This document shows, in pieces, positions 31,175-41,811 of a DNA stretch of 64,000 nt (position 1 is the stretch's first letter; each line of letters starts with the position of its first letter). Source of the stretch: Marthasterias glacialis. Its lineage: Eukaryota > Echinodermata > Asteroidea > Forcipulatida > Asteriidae. A model generated the notes under the pieces. That model searched no databases. It was given only the letters and a program-made list of their open reading frames with translations, and was not told where the DNA came from. Position numbers and translations under genes: made by a program. The DNA lies in assembly GCA_911728455.2 (NCBI GenBank), contig OU452222.1, forward strand, positions 13,867,201 through 13,931,200, in the 5' to 3' direction.

Positions 31175-31735
31175 ATACCAGCGCTCAAGTTTGCAATCCC
31201 GGGGAGTCTGCCTTACAGTAGTTCAGAAAATATCCACCATTTTTCGGCTGAAACTTTTAGGGCCAAAAAACACAAATTTTCCACTATCCCAATTAAAGAG
31301 GGCATATACCCTGGCAACAACACTCTAATTTGCAAGTCCTGATCTGCTTTAGTTTGAGAAATATCCACTATTTTTCAGCTCAAACTTTTAGGGCCAAAAA
31401 CCAAAAAATATCCGTTACCACCCACCCCCCCCCTAATAGAAAACCTAAGTTTTTGAGCAAAAGTTCAAAGTCGTTTCGCTCTACCAAGTCAAGATGACAA
31501 ATCCCCTGGTACCAACGCTCTAAATTGCAAGCCCTGATCTGGCTTAGTTCAGGAAATATCCGCCATTTTTCGGCTGAAACTTTTTGAGGGCATAAAACCA
31601 AACATTTTCCATTACTTCCCCCCCCCCCAAAAAAAAGAAAATAATAAATTGGAGTTTTGGACCAAAATTTCAAAGTCGCTCTTGCTCCACCAAGTCAAGA
31701 GGGAATATCCCCAGGTACCAGCCGTCTAAACTTCA
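31175..31735. repeat. degenerate tandem repeat, three copies
   Basis: gaaatatcc.c.atttttc (then .gctgaaactttt) recurs at about 31225, 31357 and 31552, each followed by agggc.aaaaaccaaa, a C-rich stretch and, in the last two, caaagtcg(t/c)..(g)ctc.accaagtcaaga. Spacing is uneven (about 132 and 195 bp) because of indels at the C-runs. Confidence 0.65.
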
Positions 31736-31869
31736 GTACTAGACCAAGTGTATGGGATGCTGTACTCCTTTTAATTTTTTTTTTACTGTAATGGTCGTAC
31801 TAGTAGGGCCCCAGGGAAGCATGGGGGTGTACACTATAACAAAGACAACATAATTGCTGAAAATCACTA

Positions 31870-31920
31870 ACAGGCTTCTCAAGATATCAAAGATAATCAA
31901 AGAAAAATAACAGGCACTCA
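31870..31920 (-). repeat. inverted fragment of the composite block
   Basis: gcttctcaagatatcaaaga and aaataacaggcact are the reverse complement of 26400-26440 and of 32545-32575 (agtgcctgttatttc... ctttgatatctt). A third, inverted and partial copy. Confidence 0.5.
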
Positions 31921-32199
31921 AATTGGCTAAAATGTTGTATTCGACTGCCACTTTAATTCCAGTATTAATTTAGGTAAAACTCCATCCTTTCCTATCTGGA
32001 AAGGTTGACAAAAACATTGCAAAAATATGTCCATAAAGTGGTTGTTGGATACAAAAATTTTCCCTGAACTGTACTTACAATCCTCATCTGTCTTCCAAAG
32101 CAAAACCATCCAGCCATGAGATTCACTTTCTTACTCAATGGTCACGTGACACCGCATTATCGTCAACAACTGTTTCCTTAGGTGTAAAAGGTTGTATCA

Positions 32200-32385
32200 T
32201 CGCTGATGCCCTGAGTTGAGTATTGTTTTGTACAGTCTAGGCAGGATACCAGCTGTGGAGTGTCAATGACCCCCCCTCCCCACAATGAATACAGAGAGAG
32301 CGTGTTTTAAACAGCCACTACTACACGGTTTGTATCCTATGTTGACTGTACAAAAACAATGTAACTCATCTCAGGGCATCAGCGA
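32200..32385. mobile_element. foldback element with about 38-bp arms
   Basis: TCGCTGATGCCCTGAG ... TTTTGTACAGTC (32200-32237) is matched in reverse by GACTGTACAAAA ... CTCAGGGCATCAGCGA (32344-32385). The pairing continues into gcaggatac / gtatcc. Confidence 0.7.
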
Positions 32386-32967
32386 ACATGCAATCCACGT
32401 AGTTAATACAACTGTTGACATGAGAAAACAGTCGTGGACGAATATCCAAATCCCACATTTAAAGGTTGCATGGCGGGCCCTAGTTTTACTTTGGGCTTCA
32501 AAAAGATCGATTTGGAGGACAAGAAATGATCGTGAGTAAAACTAAGTGCCTGTTATTTCTTCTTTGATATCTTTGTTGAGTCTTCGTCAGGGGCAATTTG
32601 TTTTAATAGGGTATCACACCGTCATATCAAATTGCCTTCATTACAGTGTATACCCTCAATGGTTCACATGAGTGATAGTATGCCCATCCAAGTCACCAAA
32701 AAAGGGACTACAACACCCCAGTTACTGGGTCTACTTCAGTATGTTTCTCATTCACTGTAGTTTTGCCATGGCCAAAACAAACCTCCTAAAACGGATGTTA
32801 GTCTTTGTTAGTGCCCGCATAATGCCATAATTGAAATGTTTTGCCCACATGGAAATGTTGCCAGAGAGCCCTTGCTTAGGGCTTACTGACATTGTCACAC
32901 TTATCCAAATCCTTACAATATTAAGAGGATATGACAGTTCCTAACTCTTGTTTTCACTCTCTGACAG

Positions 32968-33117
32968 CTCTGTGAACAAATATCCCATTGAACGTGTGTT
33001 AGAAGGGCATTGGGAGCAGCAGCATCACCGCTTACTAAATGATTCAGGGCTGAAGATGCTGCTTGAAGGCTGGGAAAGTTTGTTTAATGGATGCAGGACT
33101 GCTGGACCTAACTGCAG
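32968..33117 (+). other. exon-like unit B
   Basis: 150 nt between ctctctgacag and ACTGCAG|GTAAAA. It is open throughout: SVNKYPIERVLEGHWEQQ, then HHRLLNDSGLKM. The 3' half also reads GLLDLTA in another frame, as in unit E, showing a frameshift inside the unit. Confidence 0.4.
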
Positions 33118-33269
33118 GTAAAAACAATTTTTTAGTACCATTATTACTGGAGTTGTGGACCATGCTAACGCCTATTTTTATCTCAAAACCTTTAACTATA
33201 CATTGTCAGTTCCTTACAAAATTAGTGGAGGTATGGCCATTGTTAATTCTTGTTTTGTTTTTTTGACAG

Positions 33270-33413
33270 CTCTGTGTACAAAGATGTCAGTGAACAAGTA
33301 TTAGAAGGGCATTGGGAGCCTCACCGCTTACTCATCATTTCGGGATTGAGGACGCCATTGGTTGTCCGGGAAAGTTTAATTCACACATGCAAGACTAAAT
33401 GAGCTAACTGCAG
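33270..33413 (+). other. exon-like unit C
   Basis: 144 nt between tttttgacag and CTGCAG|GTAAAA. It reads SVYKDVSEQVLEGHWEPH, then RLLIISGL, and ends in a TGA stop near the 3' end. Splice-site sequences are intact. Confidence 0.4.
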
Positions 33414-33748
33414 GTAAAAAGAAATTATTTCTCGCACCATTATTGCTGGAGTCTTGGACCGGGAGGCTGCCAAATGTTTTTGGGCCAGTATATTTATTTT
33501 CATTGGCATTCAGCATCCTCACTGGGCCATTGTTCACGTACACACACAGCCCTGTAAATATTGGAAGTTTTCAAATTGCCTTCTTCTTTAGCCACTGGTA
33601 TCATCCTTTTTTTTGATTCACAACTCTGAACTCTACATTGCCAGAGAGCCTTTTAGTAGGGCTTTCCAACAGTGTCACACTTGTCCAGATCCTTGTAATA
33701 TTAGGGGTGATGTGGGTGTTATTAACTCTTTCTTATACTCTCTGACAG

Positions 33749-33881
33749 CTCTGTGTACAGAAATCCCATTGAACATGTGTTAGAAGGGCAATGGGAGCAT
33801 CACCGCCTACTCGTCATTTCTGGTGTGAAGTTAACTGCTGGAAGGCTGGATCGGATGCAGGTCTACTGGAACTACCTGCAG
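33749..33881 (+). other. exon-like unit D
   Basis: 133 nt between ctctctgacag and CTGCAG|GTAAAA. It is open throughout: SVYRNPIEHVLEGQWEHH, then RLLVISGVKL. A GLLELPA word appears in another frame, again a frameshift against units A and E. Confidence 0.4.
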
Positions 33882-34210
33882 GTAAAATTAATTATTCTAC
33901 CGCCATTAATTCTGGATTTATGAACAGGAGGCTATCGACTTGTTTGGAGCAGGTCTGTTTTTCGATTCAGTGCAGCACCCTTGTTGGGTCATTGTTTACG
34001 TACACACACAGCCATGTAAATATTTGAACTCCTGGGGGTGGCCTCATTCTCTGGCCCATTGTATCCTCCCTGTTTATCCCTCAACCCTAGACTACACATT
34101 GCCAGAGAGCCCTTGAGTAAGACGTTCTAACAGTGGCACAATTGTCCAGATCCTTGCAACATTTGGGAAGATATTGCCATTCTAAAAGTCTTGTTTTCCC
34201 TCTCTGACAT

Positions 34211-34353
34211 CTCTGTGTGCAAAAAACCCATTGAACATGTGTTTGAAGGGCATTTGGAGCATAACCGCTTACTCAACATTTTTGGGATGAAGATGTCATT
34301 GGATTGTCAGAAATTTTTATGTTTGGCTGCAAGACTACTGGATCTAACTGCAA
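34211..34353 (+). other. exon-like unit E
   Basis: 143 nt, open throughout: SVCKKPIEHVFEGHLEHN, then RLLNIFGMKMSLDCQKFL and ARLLDLTA. The acceptor AG is changed (ctctgacat) but the donor GCAA|GTAAGC stays usable. The best-preserved full-length frame. Confidence 0.4.
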
Positions 34354-36100
34354 GTAAGCCTTGTTTTTATTTACACCCATTATTTCTGGAGTTATGGATT
34401 GTGAGGCTGCTGGCTTGTTTGTGGGGGGGGGGGCAAACATTCATAAGTTCTCCAGACAGTTTAGGCAGTCCTTTTGGTTGGAAGGTGGTCACATGACCAT
34501 GTTTACCTGGTATTAAATGACTAATAAATTCATAGCTGGAGCAGATTAAGACCGGTCGGCTATTGCACATTCAGCGCTAACAGCCATACGTGTGTTGGCA
34601 TACAAGCTTACATGGGCACTAATTTACTCAGTACACAATCAATACATGCCAGTACTCAATGTCAATTCTATTAGTACTAGTGCAACAGCACAACCTTTGA
34701 GTGTCACATGCTATTGACCCTTTGCAAAATGGTACCTGAGGACAGGAATTGGGAATATTAAAAAGCGGGCATGTTCAATAACTGAGAAAATAAACTTGGC
34801 TGTTCCAACTGCTTACCGATCAAAAGGACTTGTTGTTGAATGACCTCATGGGTCGAAACATGAAGGAAATTTACCCTCCTGACTGAGTTGGTCTCAGCTG
34901 CAGCACAGTTGGTGTACAAACTTTTTACACAAATTTTGAGAGAATGGGGAGCAAGTTGAGCACCTTGCTTCAGGCACAGTGAGATGCAGAATTCTCTTTG
35001 GGACAGATTGTGATCAGAGAAATTAACCACCATTGTTTGAAACTCCTCATTTGTATACTTTGCTCATAATTTTGTGTTGGGGCAAGTCACACGGGTCATA
35101 CCCAGAAATGGCCATTCAAAGCAAGTCAAATTTAGCCTAACTGAACAGTCAAGTCACTTGGTCCACAGTTCAAGTCACTGCAGAGTGGTAGATCCAGGAT
35201 CCAAGGTTCCATGCAACCACTTTGAAATGTCATTGTCAATATTTTCTAGTATTTGTGATAATCTAGTTAGAGTTTGCTTTTTTTTTTTTTTTTCTAAGGG
35301 TATGCATTCAGACGTGTGCTGAGGATCCTGAATGGAAATAACCCTCCCTGATGGCAGGCAGACCTAGTACCCTTTCTGACAGTACATCAGATGGAGTTGT
35401 ACACCAGGAACGTCATATACATTGTACATGTACATATGGAAGCCCAACAAGCACCTTGAGCATCTGCTACATTGCTGTAATGTCATAGTCTTCCAAGCTG
35501 CACATGAAAAGTGCTCTTTTACTGTGAGCAAAGTGACTCTTTTTAGCAGATAGGACCTACATGTAGTTCAATGGACAAGTCTTCAGGGATACCAACTACA
35601 TGTAACTTTGAAATTAACCACTCTATGACATTCTGGTAAACATTGAGGACATACATGCTACAATTCGCACTTTATACAGGGACTGTAACTTTCAGTCAAC
35701 TTTTGTACAGAGAAAATATACCGCCTGGTGACGCTTTTGGAAGACATCCAAGCACGAACAAGCTAGAAAATTATAACTACTTTACAAAATAAATCACACA
35801 GGTTTGGTTGAAAATGAAGACAACCTTCATGTCATCTCTGTTAATACTGCAAGGCCAACAGTTGCTAAGATGTGAAGACCAGGGAGAGAATGTTGACATT
35901 GATGATGAAAGAAGAAATATCAGAACGGATTTTGGAAGCTTTGAAGGATTTATAATTGAATGTGTACAAAGTACCTTTGTGAAGGAAATAAAATCAAAAT
36001 GGTTCCACTGTGAAATGAACTATCAGGTTCATGACATTTGTTTTCCAATTGTTTTGACCACTCACTTAAATCAACAAAAAAGATGGTTTGAAATATAACA
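34354..36100. other. no gene recognised
   Basis: Unique sequence with a poly-T run at 35279-35293. A 96-codon open frame at 35808-36098 is isolated and has no family resemblance I can see. Confidence 0.4.
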
Positions 36101-36599
36101 TGTGGCTTTAGGTTTCAGATAATTATTATCATTTGGGGCAAAGCAATTATGTTGTGCACAACCCTCCCTGTTATGAACAGAGGTTTAAAAACCACTGGTG
36201 TAACAGGGAACTCATCGATTAAGGTGTAATTCTCTGCTTTAAATGATGCAATAACGATACTTAAGCCTTTTTCTTTTAAGGTCCTGTGAAGCAATAGTTT
36301 TTCTGCCCTACCATTGTGTTGACCAATCCTGGGGTCTTCCTGACCCACAAATCCAAAGTATTAGACATTACATTGGCACAGTTCAGAAACTGTTTACATG
36401 GGGAATTATGGGTGTCACCTCTAAACCATGGAGAACGTATAGAAGATGAATGAAAATGGAACTCAGGACAGAGACAAAAATATCATCATAGAGATCATGC
36501 CGCTAATACTAAACAAAAAATGAGCTTTTTTGCAAATCTCAATTGGGACGTTAATTACAGAGCTTTTATTAAGTCAATGATGTACAAGCAAACTAAACT

Positions 36600-37980
36600 T
36601 GTTCCAAATCTTCAAATTGCTATGAACACAAATTAAGCGATCTACTTTAAGGAGTTAAAAGCATATGATTACAGGTCAATTGAAAACAACATCTAAAATG
36701 TTGGAAAATGTTTTGCCGAGAGGTTGAGGGTTTCTCCTAATGTTTTTGTAGCAAAAGTCTGGGTTGCACATAAACCTTATTTTGTTCAATTTTCAATTTT
36801 GTGAACTGCTAGTTTATCCCAATATTTGAAAATATGCCAAACGAATAGGGGGAAACTTGAAGAATTACTGACTGTTTCCTGATGTGTCCCTAAACGAGAT
36901 GTGAAATATAGAGCAGCAGTATAGAGGGGCTCAAAAGTCGAATTCAGTTTTGTGATGCACTCATTTTCCAATGGATAGAGTCTTCATGAAAGGGTAAAAC
37001 AAGTCTCTAACCTTAAGTTATAACAGTTTAAAATTTTATGTCACATCCTTCCAGTGCAAATTTTGTCAAAATCCAAAAATGTCAAAGTGACATTACATAT
37101 TGAATTTATGAGTCTGTACATTTTCGAACAAGAATTATTTTGTTTGCCAGTCCTGAATTTCAATCATATTTAATGAAGAAGGCATTGAATTTGACCTTTT
37201 TACTGACGCATAAATTCCTCTTTGGAATGTACAGACCCATCAAACGATATTTTACACCATTTTAAAGGGAGGTCATAGACTTGCTCCCACCCCCTCTCCC
37301 CCCTCCCCTCCGCTTTCATAAGGACTTGACTATTGAAAAATGAGTGCCTCACAAAATTGAACTTGACCTTGGAGTCCTTCATTTTGATGTCCATGCCACC
37401 AGATGAGCCCCCCCCCCCACCCCCCGGTGATGCATCCCCCCCCCCCATCATTTGAAATCTGGTCTTTTGAGATAAAAATTTGAGAGTAAAATGGTAATAT
37501 TTTATCAGCTTTTTATAATAATTTCAGTGCTAAGAAAACAAAACAATTTTTTTTCACTTAGACACAGACAGAGCAATTAATTTTACATCCTCGTCAGATT
37601 ATCTTAAAACGGAGTAATAATAGTAACTGACATAACACAAGCGCTAAAAGGGGCTCGTTTAACAGAAATGCTATTGCAAACTACATTTTGAATCGTCCAG
37701 AAGTGCCCATAGAAAATGGGTGCCCCCTTTTGTGTCCCCCTAAAATTTTAGCCATTTGTGTCGCTGCTGATTTCACAGATCCTGGTTTGGTGTAAAGATA
37801 ACCTACTCTACAAAGTCAAGAGACAGCAATGTCCCGGGTTGGCAGACACTGTTATTTCGAGTCACAAGAATTCAGATAAACAAAACCAGTGACCCATATT
37901 TGTAGTCAATGGGATCCGTACAACAAGTTCCACTCAAAGCAACATTAATTTGTGTCTTTAAAAGGCAATGGGCAAATAAT
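36600..37980. other. no gene recognised, C-rich patches
   Basis: AT-rich, with C-runs at 37409-37446 and a C/T-rich patch at 37284-37313. No exon supported. Confidence 0.4.
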
Positions 37981-38240
37981 TCTTGTAGTAAATACTTGCC
38001 TATTGAGGGCGCTATGTGACACCAGAGCAACACACCAAATGTTCGTGTTCTGAATTCGAGAACAGTGCACTCCCAGGTATTTTGCAGCATACCATTTTGC
38101 TGCACTTGGTCACGAAGCCCATTATTCTTTGTCATGCTTTGTGAACTGCTGAACGAGCGCCTAGTTCTTATACATTGATAAGTGGTCACGCTTGATTGCT
38201 TTTCATGTGTTCGTGTGGTGTAAAGAGCGGGTTTTAGTGT

Positions 38241-38540
38241 CATGGCGGCAAAGAGGAAAACTTAACGAATTATGGTTGAAAAATGATAGAACCACGGTGA
38301 TACTCGATAAGACAATATTGCAGGGCAAACGATGATGTGTTTGGAAAATTAAAAAGAGCATCTTGCTTGACAAACTGAAAAGAAAACATGAGGAGATGGC
38401 CAGCAACATCTTGTTGGTCATTGGACATTTACACGTGAGCGTGGCAAGACCTGCAACAACAGCAGAAAGATACAGTGTGGCCAGTGGCGGCACAGCAGCA
38501 CATCAAGCGCCAAGTGACAGGAGAAAAGAAGGAAAGTACT
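38241..38540 (+). pseudogene. broken copy of the block's coding-like segment
   Basis: ATGGCGGCAAAGAGGAAAAC runs into TAA after seven codons, where the 27779 copy stays open. Further on, 38363-38578 is open (LDKLKRKHEEMASNILLVIG, then HLHVSVARPATTAERYSVAS). The same 145 bp is nearly identical at 28818-28965, where a one-base indel shifts the frame. I do not know the protein family. Confidence 0.35.
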
Positions 38541-39594
38541 GTATTGGTCAACTCTGGCCTCTTCTTAACTCGCTATAGTTTGTCGAAACGGCATACAGAC
38601 CAAGGCTTCCCAGACCTGCACTGCCAGCCATCGAGGACTGCATGCCGAGAGTAACTTGTACGAGAAGATATTTGGGTGCGGTCGCCCGGGAGGTGGCAGC
38701 GGGGAGACTGCAGCAGGGAGACGGCACACACTCCGGGCTACTAACTGGTGCAAGCGCTGTACTTCCCGGTACCTTGAGTCCGGGTCGACCAAGAAAACTG
38801 AGTCGTTTCGTTATGGTATGTACTACGTAATGGTATCGCCCAAATTCACTGAATTTCAACCGTTTCTTATGTGTTATTTCATAAATTCCACAGGGCCGTT
38901 TGACCTAAATATTTCTGTTCAATGATCAGTGTTCTTTATTAAACCATGAGAGCAATGTCCTTGCGCTAGGATAATACCAGGATAAGATTGGATTTTAATT
39001 GGTGTTAAGTATTGAAGGTCTGATATCATACGGCACTCTTATTCGCACAAAAAGTCCAAAGAAATAAAAGCTATAGTGTTCAAATTTAAATAAACAACAG
39101 TAATATAAAATCCACAAGTAAACTACCCAAACACTAATGAAACAACAAAGTTCCTGTCATTGATGCTGTGAAAGACCACCCATGCAGCCCCTCGTTATTG
39201 CAACCTCTCCAATCTAATCAGAAACCGTAACCTAGCAAGTCCCGTTTAGTCCATGAGCGAGCAATTTACTCAAATGGTGCCAATCAAACAATATTCCAAT
39301 ATCAATTTTATTGCTATAAAAATAAACAACTTAGCGTACACTTGAACTTGTTTAAACTATCCCTTGATATAGGGTGTCGTAATTTGCATAAATCCAACAT
39401 GGTTGCCAACGGTTTCCCATTGATGAGGTCATTACTCTTTTATTTTAACTAGTATTTTCTGTACTGTAAATGCCTCAAATGCAGGTCATGGTAGGTAATC
39501 GATACTTTGGACACTGTTTCGTAAACATCAATGTGTTGACATGTTTCCTACGAAAACCCAGTCGTTCAACGAAATCATATATTATCCGTGAGAA

Positions 39595-39815
39595 AATAGT
39601 CCGTTATTACGAATCAGGAAACCGTTATTACGAATAAGTAATTCGTTATTACGAATTAAATACTTTTTAATTACTAATTAGTAATTCGTTATTATGAATT
39701 AGTAATTGGTTATTATGAATTAGTAATTCGTTGTTACAAATTAGTAATTCATTATTACAAATTAATAACGCATTATGACAAATTAAATAATTCGTTACTA
39801 CAAAGTAGTAATTAG
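39595..39815. repeat. AT-rich minisatellite, about 22-25 bp unit
   Basis: About eight imperfect units of (gaatta)gtaattcgttattac occur in a row. Confidence 0.75.
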
Positions 39816-40057
39816 TAAGTTATGAAAAACACCATGGCATGCACCAATAGCTACAACTCATGTGAATTAGATACTATCTTTTATAAGAGGTGTTTATAAG
39901 CCATGACAAAGACAGTGACACGTTGTACTGTAACTCGCCTACCACCACTGGAGCCATGGTTCGATTCTAGGCTAGGGCCATAGTAGAGTTGTACGTTGAC
40001 TCTCTCCTGTGCCACGAGAGTTTTTCTCTGGGCCGTCCGGCTTTCTTCTCCCGAGCA

Positions 40058-40275
40058 AAACAAACAAATAAACAAACAAACCAACGAACCATTAACCCAA
40101 CAAACAGAAAAAAAAAAAAAAACAACAAACAAACAAAACATTAACCAACCCAACACATAAACAAACAAACAACCCAATAACCCAACAAACAAGCAAATGA
40201 ACGACCTAACAAGCAAACGAAGAAACAAACAACACAACAACCCAACAAATAAACAAAGAATCAAACAACCCAACA
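40058..40275. repeat. (CAAA/CCAA)n simple repeat
   Basis: Repeats of caaacaaa and aacccaac type fill about 215 bp, giving an artificial long open frame on the - strand. Confidence 0.8.
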
Positions 40276-40328
40276 ACCTGACGGGTTAAATATTGCCATA
40301 GATAACTGATGTTTTTACTCCCTGGCAG

Positions 40329-40468
40329 CTTCGTGTACTAAAGTCCCATTGAAGATGATTTTGAAGAGCATTCGGAGTATCTGGGCTTGCTCGTGGTTTC
40401 AGGCTAAAGATGCCGCATGGCCGTAAAAGTTTGATTTTCAGATGCAAGACTACTTCAGCTAATTGCAG
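40329..40468 (+). pseudogene. exon-like unit F (decayed)
   Basis: The flanks ccctggcag and ATTGCAG|GTAAAA match the family and the words agtcccattgaag and gatgcaagac are present, but TAA occurs at codon 4. A dead outlying copy, closest to unit A by its left flank (gccatagataactg.tgtttt). Confidence 0.5.
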
Positions 40469-41335
40469 GTAAAAAGATTCTGTCTATCATTGTGATTTAA
40501 TTGCGTCTTGCATAATTCTGTCTAACATAATTGGAGTTGCTTGTTCTTTTTTTAAATACTTTTATAAAATGTGCGTTTGATAATTTTCGGGGACGCGCGC
40601 AATACAAATCCATAATTGTTATTTTAACTATCAATATTAATAGTGATATTTGAAAATTCGACACAAATTTAAATGTTGATTGTTGGCCCATAAATATAAA
40701 AAGTCATCCTACCCCCCCCCCCCCCTCCGCGCCCCCAGGTTGAAATTTTAGATTTGCTATCAAAATATCTGAGTCGAATTGACGCTACCAGGCGAAGCGG
40801 GCAGCTGAACTGACGCCACAGAATCTCACTTGAACTTAAAAGTGAATCTCACTTGGCTTAAAATTTTGCCCACACAAAACTGAAAACCTAAATTATGAAA
40901 TGATGAAAGAGTCGATATGTAACCCCCCGCCACACCCTTGCAAAATGTTAAGTTTTTGACCCCCACAAATCACGCTAGCAATAAAGAGTGCCCCTCCACC
41001 GGATATGGTAATTTTCATCACGATAAATAGCCCCACAACTTTAAACCAAAATTGCCGCCATATCTGGCAGCCAACTTCGATTTTGTATTTTCAGCCTGTA
41101 ATTAGGGGCGAACATCTATCATTTTTTTAACATTAGAATAGTTTCAGAATTGTAAATTCTTCTTTGTCAGACCGAAATAATAGTTAAGATTTTTCAACCA
41201 AGCCTTTTCAATGTTCCCGATCTCTGACCATTTTGATTTTTTTGTGAAAAAGGCAAACAGTCAATCGTTTTTCAACGAAAACGGGATACATTAATGGATT
41301 AACCCCCTTCTTCGGTTATTAAAGTCGTTAAATTA
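40469..41335. other. spacer before the satellite
   Basis: AT-rich with a C-run at 40712-40725. No gene seen. Confidence 0.4.
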
Positions 41336-41518
41336 GGTTGAAATATGAATATTGCCCTTATTAAATTATCAAATATCAAATTGACCCTGTCCAATACACA
41401 AACCAACTTCCGTGATATCTACTGTAGTATCAATTTCTGTTATAAAATTGCATTAACAATAACATTTTTTTGTCTAAATATGCACATGGTCAAGAGTCGA
41501 ATAATTAAATTTTGACCC
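41336..41518 (+). repeat. highly diverged edge unit of the satellite
   Basis: aaattgaccctgtcc, cacaaacc, tccgtgatatctact and ttataaaattgcat line up with the satellite's aattgaccccttcc, cacaaaccctc, cagtgatatctact and tcataaaatcgcat, with many changes. Internal units differ by only a few per cent, so this is an old edge unit left out of homogenisation. Confidence 0.7.
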
Positions 41519-41641
41519 ATTTTGAAAAGTGCTTTTCATGGAATCAGTGGATGCGGGCGGCTCTTTGGAGACGTGTCCAACAAACTAGAGGTCCCAACTC
41601 GCGTTATTTCGGGAGCTAGCGAGCTTTTCCGGCCATCTTGA

Positions 41642-41649
41642 TGACGTCA
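41642..41649. promoter_or_regulatory. CRE-type site TGACGTCA, first copy in the array
   Basis: A perfect 8-bp CREB/ATF consensus within ccatcttgatgacgtcagag, repeated once per unit. The match is exact; binding is inference. Confidence 0.5.
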
Positions 41650-41789
41650 GAGTTGACCTAAATATTGCTATTTGCCCAAATATTGCGAATTGACCCCTTC
41701 CCCACACACAAACCCTCTTCAGTGATATGTACTCTATCATTTTCTATCATAAAATCGCATAAAATTTTTTGGACCAAAATGGCGGGTGC

Positions 41790-41811
41790 TCACAGGGAGC
41801 TCCCTGTGAGA
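41790..41811. repeat. 22-bp perfect palindrome, first full copy
   Basis: CTCACAGGGAG is followed at once by its reverse complement CTCCCTGTGAG. The same palindrome occurs in nearly every unit of the array. Confidence 0.9.

Larger units (their letters stand above)
32500..38545 (+). repeat. composite block, copy 2 (interrupted)
   Basis: Same order of segments as 26340-28975, but expanded by insertion of the exon-like tandem family (32968-34353) and about 3 kb of other DNA. The SRCR-gene-side copy is compact, so the insertions are probably secondary. Confidence 0.6.

Noticed and set aside
35808..36098. 96-codon frame starting MKMKTTFMSSLLILQ
   Set aside because: Isolated, no splice partners or family resemblance. 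Could be checked by RNA-seq.
38548..38925. Several overlapping frames on both strands
   Set aside because: GC-rich patch with mutually exclusive frames and no recognised motif; none can be preferred.
39881..40276. 131-codon frame on the - strand, Leu/Cys/Phe-rich
   Set aside because: Translation of the (CAAA/CCAA) simple repeat.
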